From CAJQGY01 sp964523375 (GTDB taxonomy: Bacteria > Pseudomonadota > Gammaproteobacteria > Magnimaribacterales > D2472), in the NCBI GenBank assembly GCA_964523375.1, contig CAZFYG010000003.1, positions 41,696-105,695 of the forward strand: a stretch of 64,000 nt of DNA, read 5' to 3'. Made by a program: the position numbers and the translations under genes. The notes under the pieces are model-generated. The model saw only the letters and a program-made list of their open reading frames with translations, did no database searches and was not told the DNA's origin. How positions within the stretch are numbered: the first letter of the stretch is position 1; the number at the start of each line of letters is the position of its first letter. Shown one piece after another: positions 9,972 to 18,703 of this stretch.

Positions 9972-10741
9972 ACGATTCAATAACTAAGACTTTAGCAGTA
10001 GCTTTCACTATCTGCCTTGTTTGTTCTTTGGTAGTTTCATATACAGCAGTTGGTTTGAGAGATCTGCAAAATGAAAATAAGCTCAATGACGAAAGAAAGA
10101 AAATACTTCAATCAGCAAATATGTACGATGCAGATTTAACTATAGCTTCCCAATTTGAGAAGCTTGAGATGAGGTATGTTGATTTTACAACAGGCAAGAT
10201 TATTGATTCTTATAATAATTTTAGTATCGATACATACAATCAAATAGCAACAACTCGAGACCCTTTGCTATCGTCTAAAGTTCCAACGTCAGATGATATT
10301 GCAATAATAAAAAATAGAGAAAATGTTGGTAAGTTTTATATTGCTAGAAATGATAATGGTGAATTAGACAAAATTATTTTACCAATTAGAGGGTATGGTT
10401 TGTGGGGAACACTTTTTGGATACATATCAATTGAAAATGATTTTAATACAGTTGCTGGTCTAGAGTTCTATTCACACAAGGAGACACCCGGTCTTGGTGC
10501 TGAGGTTGATAACCCAAAATGGAAAGCTTTGTGGCCAGGAAAAAAAATATACAAAGAAGATGAAGTAAAACTGACTGTTATGAAAGGTCAAGTTCCATCT
10601 GATGCCGCTGATTTAAGTTATAAAGTAGATGGGCTCTCTGGAGCCACTTTAACGAGCAGAGGCGTAACAAACATGATCACATACTGGTTTGGAGATTCTG
10701 GATATTCAAAATTATTATCTGAGTTAAACTATGAGTCTTAA
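9968..10741 (+). CDS. nqrC: Na+-translocating NADH:quinone reductase subunit C
   Basis: NqrC (257 residues) has one N-terminal membrane anchor (about residues 8-28) and a periplasmic FMN-binding domain. The flavinylation motif SGATLTS is present, with the acceptor threonine at residue 227, close to T225 of V. cholerae. It overlaps nqrB by 4 bases and nqrD by 11. The protein passes electrons between the membrane-embedded centres of the complex. Confidence 0.97.
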   Translation: MNDSITKTLAVAFTICLVCSLVVSYTAVGLRDLQNENKLNDERKKILQSANMYDADLTIASQFEKLEMRYVDFTTGKIIDSYNNFSIDTYNQIATTRDPLLSSKVPTSDDIAIIKNRENVGKFYIARNDNGELDKIILPIRGYGLWGTLFGYISIENDFNTVAGLEFYSHKETPGLGAEVDNPKWKALWPGKKIYKEDEVKLTVMKGQVPSDAADLSYKVDGLSGATLTSRGVTNMITYWFGDSGYSKLLSELNYES

Positions 10742-11417
10742 GCAATATAAAGAAGTTATTTTTAAGCCTCTTATTGATGAAAACCCAATAACGCTTCAAA
10801 TATTGGGGATTTGTTCAGCGTTAGCTGTTACAAATAATCTCTCAGTCACACTGGTTATGTGCGTTGCCTTAACAAGTGTTGTAGCTTTTTCAAATTTGTT
10901 TATATCAATAATAAGAAACTACATTCCTAGTAGCATTAGAATAATTGTTCAAATGACAATTATAGCTTCACTTGTAATTGTTGTTGATGAGCTCTTAAAA
11001 GCATACGATTATGAAACAAGTAAAAAATTATCAGTCTTTGTTGGTCTGATAATCACAAACTGCATAGTAATGGGTCGAGCCGAAGCTTTTGCAATGAAAG
11101 AAAGGCCTTTGTTGAGTTTTTTTGATGGTCTTGGAAACGGACTTGGATACAGCTTAATATTGATAGGCGTTGCTGTTATCAGGGAGCTATTTGGCTCTGG
11201 AAGTCTAATGGGGTATGAGATATTCACATTAGTTTCTAATGGGGGTTGGTATTTACCAAATAACTTATTACTTTTACCACCAAGCTCTTTCATCATCATT
11301 GGTTTATTTATATGGGCCATTAGGACAATTAGACCAAATCAAATAGAAGTGGATGATTTTAAAGTTTCTAAACACTCCACGGCACCAGATTTAACAAAGA
11401 GAGAGTTGAATGTTTGA
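10731..11417 (+). CDS. nqrD: Na+-translocating NADH:quinone reductase subunit D
   Basis: NqrD is a 228-residue membrane protein of the NqrD/RnfE family. It shows about six hydrophobic segments and the conserved internal stretch IITNCIVMGRAEAFA, containing the cysteine that, with NqrE, helps hold an iron centre in the membrane. The sequence opens with the typical YKEVIFKPLIDENPI segment. It overlaps nqrC by 11 and nqrE by 8 bases. Confidence 0.96.
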   Translation: MSLKQYKEVIFKPLIDENPITLQILGICSALAVTNNLSVTLVMCVALTSVVAFSNLFISIIRNYIPSSIRIIVQMTIIASLVIVVDELLKAYDYETSKKLSVFVGLIITNCIVMGRAEAFAMKERPLLSFFDGLGNGLGYSLILIGVAVIRELFGSGSLMGYEIFTLVSNGGWYLPNNLLLLPPSSFIIIGLFIWAIRTIRPNQIEVDDFKVSKHSTAPDLTKRELNV

Positions 11418-12021
11418 ACATTACTTAAATATATTTATCACCACAGTATTTATTGAAAATATTGCTTTGAGTGTTTTTCTTGGAATGTGTACTTTTATAG
11501 CAATTTCAAAGAAAATTGACGCAGCTTTTGGCTTAGGTATTGCCGTAATAGTGGTATGTGTTATTACTGTGCCCTTAAATAATCTAATTTATAACTTCAT
11601 ATTAAGAGAGGATGCATTAGTTTGGCTTGGTGTCGAAGGTACTAATTTAGAGTTTGTAGAGCTGATCAGTTATATAGGAGTAATTGCCGCGTCAGTTCAA
11701 ATTCTTGAAATGTTCCTTGATAAATATGTGCCAGCCCTTTATACAGCTTTAGGTCAATTCCTACCATTAATTACAGTGAATTGCGCCATTCTTGGTGCAT
11801 CATTGTTTATGATTGAAAAAGATCTGCTTTTTGGCGAAAGTGTTGTCTATGGATTTGGGGCAGGATTTGGATGGGCGCTTGCCATTGTTATATTAGCTGG
11901 CATCAGAGAGAAGTTAAAATATTCTGATATTCCTGAAGGGCTAAAAGGTCTTGGTGCAACATTTATTATCGTTGGTTTAATGAGCTTTGGATTCATGTCA
12001 TTTGGAGGCATATCTTTATAA
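11410..12021 (+). CDS. nqrE: Na+-translocating NADH:quinone reductase subunit E
   Basis: NqrE is a 203-residue membrane protein, homologous to and inverted relative to NqrD. The conserved FLGMCTF near residue 25 and VNCAILGASLFM near residue 118 each supply a cysteine for the intramembrane iron site. Six transmembrane segments are expected. The gene overlaps nqrD by 8 bases and is followed by nqrF after 2. Confidence 0.96.
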   Translation: MFEHYLNIFITTVFIENIALSVFLGMCTFIAISKKIDAAFGLGIAVIVVCVITVPLNNLIYNFILREDALVWLGVEGTNLEFVELISYIGVIAASVQILEMFLDKYVPALYTALGQFLPLITVNCAILGASLFMIEKDLLFGESVVYGFGAGFGWALAIVILAGIREKLKYSDIPEGLKGLGATFIIVGLMSFGFMSFGGISL

Positions 12022-12023
12022 TT

Positions 12024-13250
12024 ATGAATATTGATTTAATTTTTGGTGTGATTTCTTTCTCAGGAATCGTTTTAATACTTGTGATGATTATCATGGCTGC
12101 AAGGTCTAAACTAGTTTCTACAGGAGATGTAACTATTGAGATAAATGGGGATGCTTCAAACCCTCTAGTAGTTCCAGCAGGCTCAAAATTACTTCAAACA
12201 TTAGCTGATAATAAAATTTTTCTCTCATCTGCTTGTGGCGGTGGTGGCACATGTAGTCAATGCAAGTGTCAAGTTGTTGAAGGAGGGGGGTCAATTCTTG
12301 CTGCTGAAGAATCTCATTTCAATACAACAGAAAAAAATGAAGGATGGAGACTTTCATGCCAAGTAGCAGTTAAAAATGATTTAAAGATTAATGTTCCCGA
12401 AGAAATATTTGGTGTAAAAGAGTGGGAGTGCGAGGTAATTTCTAATGAAAATGTTGCAACGTTTATTAAAGAGCTTGTTTTAAAACTACCAGAAGGTGAA
12501 AATGTTGACTTTAGAGCTGGAGGTTATGTTCAATTAGAGGCTCCAGAGTATGAAATAGACTATAAAGATTTTGATATCCAGGATGAATACCGCTCGGACT
12601 GGGATAAATTTAAAATCTGGGAAAATAAAGCCACCAATCTAGAGCCTGTTATCAGAGCTTACTCCATGGCTAACTATCCTGAGGAAAAAGGTGTTATTAA
12701 ATTTAATATAAGAATTGCTTCACCTCCCCCTGGTATGGATGTTCCCCCTGGTGTTATGTCCTCATGGACTTTTAACCTCAAGCCTGGTGATAAGGTTAAG
12801 GTGTTTGGTCCTTTCGGTGAGTTTTTTGCAAAAGAAACTTCTAATGAAATGGTTTTCGTTGGAGGTGGTGCAGGTATGGCACCGATGAGATCACATATTT
12901 TTGATCAATTACTTAGACTGAATTCTGATAGAAAAATAACTTTCTGGTATGGAGCTAGAAGTCTCAAAGAAATGTTTTATGTTGAAGAGTTTAATGCATT
13001 AGCTGAAAAATATGATAATTTTGAATGGCATGTTGCATTATCTGATCCCCAGCCTGAGGATGATTGGGAAGGTGATACGGGTTTTATACATAATGTGTTA
13101 TATAAAAATTACCTCAGTTCTCATGAAGCCCCAGAAGATTGCGAATATTATATGTGTGGCCCTCCAATGATGAATAAAGCAGTTATAGATCTTCTTATCA
13201 ATCTTGGTGTTGAGCCAGAGAATATTGCATTAGACGACTTTGGTGGCTAA
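12024..13250 (+). CDS. nqrF: Na+-translocating NADH:quinone reductase subunit F
   Basis: NqrF (408 residues) is the electron entry subunit. An N-terminal membrane anchor (about 5-25) is followed by a plant-type ferredoxin domain with cluster cysteines C71, C77, C80 and C112, then an FAD domain with RAYSMANYP and an NADH domain with GGGAGMAPMRSH. The C-terminus ends in the typical DDFGG. It accepts hydride from NADH and passes electrons one at a time to the 2Fe-2S cluster. The gene overlaps apbE downstream. Confidence 0.97.
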   Translation: MNIDLIFGVISFSGIVLILVMIIMAARSKLVSTGDVTIEINGDASNPLVVPAGSKLLQTLADNKIFLSSACGGGGTCSQCKCQVVEGGGSILAAEESHFNTTEKNEGWRLSCQVAVKNDLKINVPEEIFGVKEWECEVISNENVATFIKELVLKLPEGENVDFRAGGYVQLEAPEYEIDYKDFDIQDEYRSDWDKFKIWENKATNLEPVIRAYSMANYPEEKGVIKFNIRIASPPPGMDVPPGVMSSWTFNLKPGDKVKVFGPFGEFFAKETSNEMVFVGGGAGMAPMRSHIFDQLLRLNSDRKITFWYGARSLKEMFYVEEFNALAEKYDNFEWHVALSDPQPEDDWEGDTGFIHNVLYKNYLSSHEAPEDCEYYMCGPPMMNKAVIDLLINLGVEPENIALDDFGG

Positions 13251-14256
13251 TCAAACATTGGTTAAAAGATCATATATATCTAAATTAATAGCTCTTTTTG
13301 TAGGCTTTTTATGTTTGGTGATAGCCTATAACCATAACTCTTCAAGTACATATATATTTAAAGGAGAGGCATATGGAACAACATGGACCCTTACTACAAC
13401 AAAGTACCTCAATGACTCACACAAGATAGCAATTAAAGATATTATTAAAAAGATAGATTATGTTGCCTCTAATTACAAAGAGGACTCTGAAATTGCCAAA
13501 ATAAACTCATCACCAAATTCTACAGATATTAAAGTCTCAAATGATTTATTTAAAATATTAGAAATTGCTAATAATATTAGTGCTCTAACAAATAATTCAT
13601 ACGATATAAAACTAGGTAAATATTCTAGTTCACTTGGTTTTTCACCTACTTTTAATAAAGACTTATCTACAGATGGCACATCATTTTTTTTGCTTAATAA
13701 AACTAATCAAACATTAAATAAAAACGGTGACTTTTGGTTTGATTTATCATCTATAGCAAAAGGTTATGCTGTTGATAAGATTGTTACTTATTTAGAATTA
13801 AATAATTTTAATAACTTTATAGTTGAAATCGGAGGAGAGTTAACTGTTAAAGGCTATAGTCATAATGATAATTGGCTATTGGCCATACAAGACCCAAGGC
13901 TATTAACTCAAAAACCTGGGAAGCTGATTACTAACAAAGATGGTAAAAAAATATCTATAGCAACATCGGGTGAATATAGAAATTATACATTTGACAAAAC
14001 TGGTAAAAGGATTACGCACACTCTTAATCCCATTACAAAAAAATCTATTTTAAATGATTCCTTATCCGTAACCGTGGTATCTAAAGTATCAGCTGCACAC
14101 GCTGATGCTTTAGCAACAGCATTTAATGTTATGAGTACTAATAATGCCATCAAAGTGGCTAATGACAATGAAATAGCGGCTATGTTTATAATGCAAGAAG
14201 CTGATAAATTAGAATTTAGATACACAGATGCATGGTATTATTCTGAGTATGAGTAA
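13243..14256 (+). CDS. apbE: FAD:protein FMN transferase ApbE
   Basis: ApbE moves FMN from FAD to threonines of the motif SGAT, here presumably T236 of NqrB and T227 of NqrC. The protein (about 337 residues) has a hydrophobic N-terminal segment that anchors or exports it, then GEAYGTTWTLT, LSSIAKGYAVDKIV, VEIGGEL and a late HTLNP segment, all typical of the family. No clear lipobox is visible, unlike many ApbE proteins. No ATG fits the start: I chose GTG at 13243, overlapping nqrF by 8 bases; TTG at 13240 or 13258 are alternatives. Its position directly after nqrF matches other gammaproteobacteria. Confidence 0.93.
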   Translation: MANQTLVKRSYISKLIALFVGFLCLVIAYNHNSSSTYIFKGEAYGTTWTLTTTKYLNDSHKIAIKDIIKKIDYVASNYKEDSEIAKINSSPNSTDIKVSNDLFKILEIANNISALTNNSYDIKLGKYSSSLGFSPTFNKDLSTDGTSFFLLNKTNQTLNKNGDFWFDLSSIAKGYAVDKIVTYLELNNFNNFIVEIGGELTVKGYSHNDNWLLAIQDPRLLTQKPGKLITNKDGKKISIATSGEYRNYTFDKTGKRITHTLNPITKKSILNDSLSVTVVSKVSAAHADALATAFNVMSTNNAIKVANDNEIAAMFIMQEADKLEFRYTDAWYYSEYE

Positions 14257-14428
14257 CTTCTTAATAACTTTCTTAATAATAGGAACATCTTTCTTGGGTT
14301 TGGCAATTGGTCTTATTCTAAGAAATCAACCAATTAAAGGTTCTTGCGGGGGCATGGCGAACCTGGAATCAGGCTCACCATGTCAGATCTGTGGGAGAAC
14401 AGATCCGAGTAACTGTGATGAGGTCTAG
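14249..14428 (+). CDS. nqrM: Na+-NQR maturation factor NqrM
   Basis: NqrM is a small protein (59 residues) with one N-terminal membrane helix and a conserved four-cysteine tail (GSCGGM, then SPCQICGR and NCDE). It is needed to assemble the iron centre between NqrD and NqrE. I chose the ATG at 14249, which overlaps apbE by 8 bases and gives the family-typical start MSNFLITF; an ATG at 14228 would add seven odd residues. The TAG stop shares the palindrome CTAG with the stop of the convergent aceA. Confidence 0.93.
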   Translation: MSNFLITFLIIGTSFLGLAIGLILRNQPIKGSCGGMANLESGSPCQICGRTDPSNCDEV

Positions 14429-15999
14429 AACTGGTTCATAGTATTATCTTCACCAGATGCTTTTAACGCAGCATCGCCTGCAAAATACTCCTTATGATCA
14501 TCACCCATGTCTGATCCAGCCATGTTTTGGTGTTTCACACACGCAATACCTTCTCTTATTTCCTTTCTTTGGACGCCTTTTACATAGCCAAGCATACCCT
14601 CATCACCAAAATACCTTTTAGCTAAGTTATCTGTGGATAGGGCGGCTGTATGGTAGGTTGGCAATGTAATTAAATGATGAAATATACCAGCTTCTCTGGC
14701 TGCATCGCTTTGGAAGGTTTTGATTTTTTCATCAGCTAAACTTGATAGATCTGAATTATCATACTTTTCATTCATTAGATCACCTCTATCGTAGGCACTA
14801 ACATCATTACCCTGTTTTTCCATCAAATCAAAGACTTGTTGTCTAAAGTTTAAAGTCCAATTGAAAGATGGGCTGTTATTATAAACAAGCTTGGCATTAG
14901 GAATAACTTTCTTTATTTCACTCATCATCGCGCCAATTTGCCCAATATGTGGTTTTTCGGTTTCAATCCATATTAAATCAGCTCCATTTTGTAAACTTGT
15001 TATGCTATCAAGAATGCATCGAGCCTCTCCTGTTCCTTCCTTGAATTTATACAAATTACTTGGAAGTCTTTTTGGTCTAACAAGCTTCCCATCCTGATTA
15101 ATCAAGACATCACCATGGTTCATTTCATCAGCAGTTACTTCTTCAACATCTAAAAATGAGTTGTATTGATCTCCCAAATCACCTTTTTCTTTAGTAACAG
15201 CAATCTGTTTAGTAAGACCAGCACCAAGTGAATCTGTTCTTGCAACAATAACCCCATCATCAACACCTAACTCTAGGAATGCATATCTTACAGCGTTGAT
15301 TTTAGCCAAGAAATCAGCATGGGGAACAGTCACTTTTCCATCTTGATGCCCACATTGTTTTTCATCAGAAACTTGATTTTCAATCTGTATACAACAAGCT
15401 CCTGCTTCAATCATTTGTTTGGCCATTAAGTAAGTAGCTTCCTCATTACCAAATCCCGCATCGATATCTGCAATGATTGGAACAATATGGGTTTGAAAAT
15501 TATCTATTTTAGATTGAATTTTTGGTTTATTTAAATCATCTGCTTTATCCAGCTCTCTAAATAACCCACCTAATTCTCTAGCATCTGCCTGCCTTAGGAA
15601 GGTATATAGCTCTGAAATTAACGAAGCAACAGATGTTTTTTCATGCATTGATTGATCGGGTAATGGACCAAATTCTGATCTTAGAGCAGCAACCATCCAT
15701 CCAGATAAATAAAGATATTTCTTATCAGTTGTTTGAAAATGTTTTTTTATCGAAATAAGCTTTTGCTGTCCAATAAATCCATGCCAGCAACCAAGTGATT
15801 GAGTATATTTACTTGTATCACCATCATAATCATCCATGTCTCTTCTCATTATAGAGGCTGTATATTTAGCAATATCTATTCCTGACTGGAATTGATTTTG
15901 AACACGCATTCTTTTTACATACTCTGGATTTATAGAGCTCCAATTTGAAGAGTTCATTCTATGTATATTACTAATATTATTAATATCTGTTTCGCTCAT
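14425..15999 (-). CDS. aceA: isocitrate lyase
   Basis: Isocitrate lyase splits isocitrate into glyoxylate and succinate, the first step of the glyoxylate shunt. The 524-residue protein belongs to the long Pseudomonas-like class; the catalytic loop reads KQCGH (C216) rather than the KKCGH of E. coli. Other landmarks are PIIADIDAGFGNEEA and the metal and substrate region around VARTDSLGAG. Upstream on the minus strand, GGTCAC lies near the start, and TTGACT at 16055-16060 could be a -35 element. Malate synthase is not in the window. It follows purB after 128 bases, so separate regulation is likely. Confidence 0.95.
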   Translation of the reverse strand: MSETDINNISNIHRMNSSNWSSINPEYVKRMRVQNQFQSGIDIAKYTASIMRRDMDDYDGDTSKYTQSLGCWHGFIGQQKLISIKKHFQTTDKKYLYLSGWMVAALRSEFGPLPDQSMHEKTSVASLISELYTFLRQADARELGGLFRELDKADDLNKPKIQSKIDNFQTHIVPIIADIDAGFGNEEATYLMAKQMIEAGACCIQIENQVSDEKQCGHQDGKVTVPHADFLAKINAVRYAFLELGVDDGVIVARTDSLGAGLTKQIAVTKEKGDLGDQYNSFLDVEEVTADEMNHGDVLINQDGKLVRPKRLPSNLYKFKEGTGEARCILDSITSLQNGADLIWIETEKPHIGQIGAMMSEIKKVIPNAKLVYNNSPSFNWTLNFRQQVFDLMEKQGNDVSAYDRGDLMNEKYDNSDLSSLADEKIKTFQSDAAREAGIFHHLITLPTYHTAALSTDNLAKRYFGDEGMLGYVKGVQRKEIREGIACVKHQNMAGSDMGDDHKEYFAGDAALKASGEDNTMNQF

Positions 16000-16102
16000 G
16001 ATTGTGACCTATAATTAATTTATGTAGTCTAGTTAATAATATTTGTTTTATTCAGTCAACGACTATATTTAAAGCTTTAGGTAAAGCATATTTGGAATTA
16101 TT

Positions 16103-16123
16103 TTATGTAGTTATACTACATAA
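16103..16123. repeat. inverted repeat between purB and aceA
   Basis: An 8-base inverted repeat (TTATGTAG and CTACATAA) surrounds a TTATA loop, 5 bases past the purB stop and about 100 bases before aceA. It has few GC pairs and only short U runs, so it is a poor terminator; an operator or mRNA-end structure is equally possible. Confidence 0.4.
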
Positions 16124-16127
16124 TTTA

Positions 16128-17489
16128 CTATTTTATAGTATTTGCTAGCTCGACAGCTGATCCAATATATGAAGCAGGTGTAAGTGCTAGAAGTGTTTCT
16201 TTTGAATTTTTTGAGATATTTAAATTTTTAACAAAATTTATATAACTATCCTTGTCTAACTTAGATCCTCTTGAAAGCTCTTTAAGTTGTTCGTAAGCAT
16301 TTGGTATACCTTCAAACCTCATTATGGTTTGGATTGGTTCGGCTAGTACTTCCCAATTATCGTCAAGTTCATTAGATATAAATTTTTTATTAGGTTCTAT
16401 TTTACCTAAACCTTTTGAAAGTGACTTAATTGCAATAATTGAATAGCCAAATCCAAGGCCAACATTTCTTAAAACTGTTGAATCAGACAAGTCTCTTTGG
16501 TGACGTGATTTGGTTAATTTATTGGCAAAATAATCAAATAAAGCATTCGATAAACCTAGATTGCCTTCGCTATTTTCAAAATCAATAGGATTAACCTTAT
16601 GCGGCATTGTTGAAGACCCAACTTCATTTTTTAAAAGCTTTAATTTAAAAATTTCGTTTGATATATATATCCATGAATCTTGGCTTAGATCCATTAGTAT
16701 GTTGTTAATTCTTACTATACAGTGAGATGTTTCTGCTATCCAATCATGTGGTTCTATTTGTGTAGTATGCGTGTTCTGATTTACTTTAAATTGTTTAATA
16801 AATTTTGCAGTAAACGATTGCCAGTTATAGCTTGAGTCCAGAATTTTAAAAGTATGATAATTGCCGGTAGCGCCACTAAACTTAGCAAGTGGGGATATAT
16901 TTTTTAATACCTTGATTTGGTCATATAGCCTCAAATTAAATACGGACATTTCTTTTCCTAAAGTAGAAGGAGAGGCTGGCTGTCCATGAGTTCTTGCAAG
17001 AAATACTTCTTTAGACCATTTTTTTGATTTAGATTTAATATCATTTTTTAAAATATTTAATTCTTCTAAATATAAAGTGATTCCATTCTTAATCATTACG
17101 GCGTAAGACAATGAATTAATATCTTCGCTTGTTAGCCCAAAATGGATAAGGTGAACATAATTTTTTAATACGCTATCTTTTTCAAATTGCTCTCTAATAA
17201 AGTATTCAATCGCTTTGACATCATGGTTGGTCACTGACTCGATTTCTTTAATTCTAGCTACACTTGTTTCATCAAATGAGTCCTTGAGTTTAAGTAATTT
17301 ATTAATTGTTGTTTTGCTAATGGATTTAAATAGTTTTGGCTTGTTAACACAAATGAAAATTAACCACTGTATTTCTATGGTATATCTAATTTTTACTAAA
17401 GAACCTTCTGAAAAATTTGCGCGCGTTGGTTCAATTTTGCCTGAATATCTATTATCTAAAGGAGATATATTATTAAAGTTTTTATTCAT
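16128..17489 (-). CDS. purB: adenylosuccinate lyase
   Basis: PurB acts twice in purine synthesis, releasing fumarate from SAICAR and from adenylosuccinate. The 453-residue protein has the fumarase/aspartase superfamily signature SSTMPHKVNPIDFEN near residue 290, the ARTHGQPASPSTLGKE segment and TSEDINSLSY. Length matches E. coli PurB (456). It lies 26 bases after mnmA. In many gammaproteobacteria hflD sits between these two genes; it is absent here. Confidence 0.97.
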   Translation of the reverse strand: MNKNFNNISPLDNRYSGKIEPTRANFSEGSLVKIRYTIEIQWLIFICVNKPKLFKSISKTTINKLLKLKDSFDETSVARIKEIESVTNHDVKAIEYFIREQFEKDSVLKNYVHLIHFGLTSEDINSLSYAVMIKNGITLYLEELNILKNDIKSKSKKWSKEVFLARTHGQPASPSTLGKEMSVFNLRLYDQIKVLKNISPLAKFSGATGNYHTFKILDSSYNWQSFTAKFIKQFKVNQNTHTTQIEPHDWIAETSHCIVRINNILMDLSQDSWIYISNEIFKLKLLKNEVGSSTMPHKVNPIDFENSEGNLGLSNALFDYFANKLTKSRHQRDLSDSTVLRNVGLGFGYSIIAIKSLSKGLGKIEPNKKFISNELDDNWEVLAEPIQTIMRFEGIPNAYEQLKELSRGSKLDKDSYINFVKNLNISKNSKETLLALTPASYIGSAVELANTIK

Positions 17490-17515
17490 AATTTATTTTA
17501 TATTATTTTATAGTT

Positions 17516-18613
17516 CTATTTAGTACTACTGAAAGATTTGGAGATAATACCACCACCTATGCATATGTTATCTTTATATATTACTGCCGATTGTCCAGGT
17601 GCAGCAGCTCTAACTGGCTTCTTAAAGTTAATGAAGTAATTAGAATTATCATAGTTTAATTGTGCAGCAATCGGTTTCTGCAGGTGCCTTACTTGAACAT
17701 AGCAATCAAATGGTAATTTTAGCTCATCCTTATTAATTTTATGTAGTGAATCAATCGTCACTCTAGAGCTCATCAAAAGCTCATGATCAACACCCTGGCA
17801 AACATAAATAGTATTATTCGGTATATCCTTTTTATAAACATACCAAGGGAGTTCAGGTCTTCCCTTAACCCCACCAATTTTTAGACCCTGCCTTTGACCT
17901 TCTGTATATAGCAATGCGCCATTATGTTGACCAATCACATTATTATCATTATCTTTGATAATGCCAGATTTAAAGTTTATAAACCGACCCAAAAAATCTT
18001 TAAGATTTCTTTCTCCAACAAAACATATTCCTACAGAATCTTTTTTTTCTGCATTTACTAAACCCAAGCTCATTGCTAATTTCCTAACATCATCTTTTTT
18101 CATATTTCCTAATGGAAAAATAGTTTTAGAAAATTCTTCAGAGCTTACCTCATGAAGAAAATACGTTTGGTCTTTTGTATTATCAATAGCTCTGGTGAGA
18201 TAGGTCGTACCATTTTTGCTTATAGTATCTGCATAATGCCCGGTAGCAATAAGATCAGCTCCAATCTTTAATGCGTAATCTAAAAAAGATTTAAATTTAA
18301 TTTCTCTATTGCAAAGAATATCTGGATTTGGTGTTCTGCCTTTTTCATGCTCGCTTAAAAAATCTTTAAATACTCTATCCCAATATTCATCAGAAAAATT
18401 TGCTCTATGAAGAGGTATATCCAATTTATCACATACTGATGAGGCATCTTTAAAATCCTGTTCAGAGGTGCAAATTTCACCCGGTTCATTTTGCCAGTTT
18501 TGCATAAAAAGGCCTTTAACATCATACCCTTGCTTTTTTAATAAGTAAGCGGCAACCGAGGAATCAACGCCACCAGACATCCCAACTACAACTGTTTTTT
18601 TTATCTCTGCCAT
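17516..18613 (-). CDS. mnmA: tRNA-specific 2-thiouridylase MnmA
   Basis: MnmA thiolates U34 of the Lys, Glu and Gln tRNAs. The 365-residue protein has the ATP-binding PP-loop GMSGGVDSS at residues 11-19, and the two catalytic cysteines C101 (in PDILCNREIKF) and C197 (in GICFVGE). It is divergent from icd across 90 bases and heads the minus-strand mnmA-purB pair. The gene order matches the family's usual context. Confidence 0.97.
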   Translation of the reverse strand: MAEIKKTVVVGMSGGVDSSVAAYLLKKQGYDVKGLFMQNWQNEPGEICTSEQDFKDASSVCDKLDIPLHRANFSDEYWDRVFKDFLSEHEKGRTPNPDILCNREIKFKSFLDYALKIGADLIATGHYADTISKNGTTYLTRAIDNTKDQTYFLHEVSSEEFSKTIFPLGNMKKDDVRKLAMSLGLVNAEKKDSVGICFVGERNLKDFLGRFINFKSGIIKDNDNNVIGQHNGALLYTEGQRQGLKIGGVKGRPELPWYVYKKDIPNNTIYVCQGVDHELLMSSRVTIDSLHKINKDELKLPFDCYVQVRHLQKPIAAQLNYDNSNYFINFKKPVRAAAPGQSAVIYKDNICIGGGIISKSFSSTK

Positions 18614-18650
18614 TATCGCGCTTAATTCGTTTTATATTAAAAAATTTAGG

Positions 18651-18658
18651 AGTATAAT
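18651..18658. promoter_or_regulatory. overlapping -10 elements of the mnmA/icd divergent promoters
   Basis: The plus strand reads TATAAT at 18653-18658, about 46 bases before the icd ATG. On the minus strand the same bases give TATACT at 18656-18651, about 38 bases before the mnmA ATG. No strong -35 is visible in either direction, so the assignment rests on the -10 matches. Overlapping elements would make the two genes compete for polymerase. Confidence 0.4.
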
Positions 18659-18703
18659 TATCACCGATTTTGATTAAGAAATCTTATATTACGGGGTAAA
18701 AAA

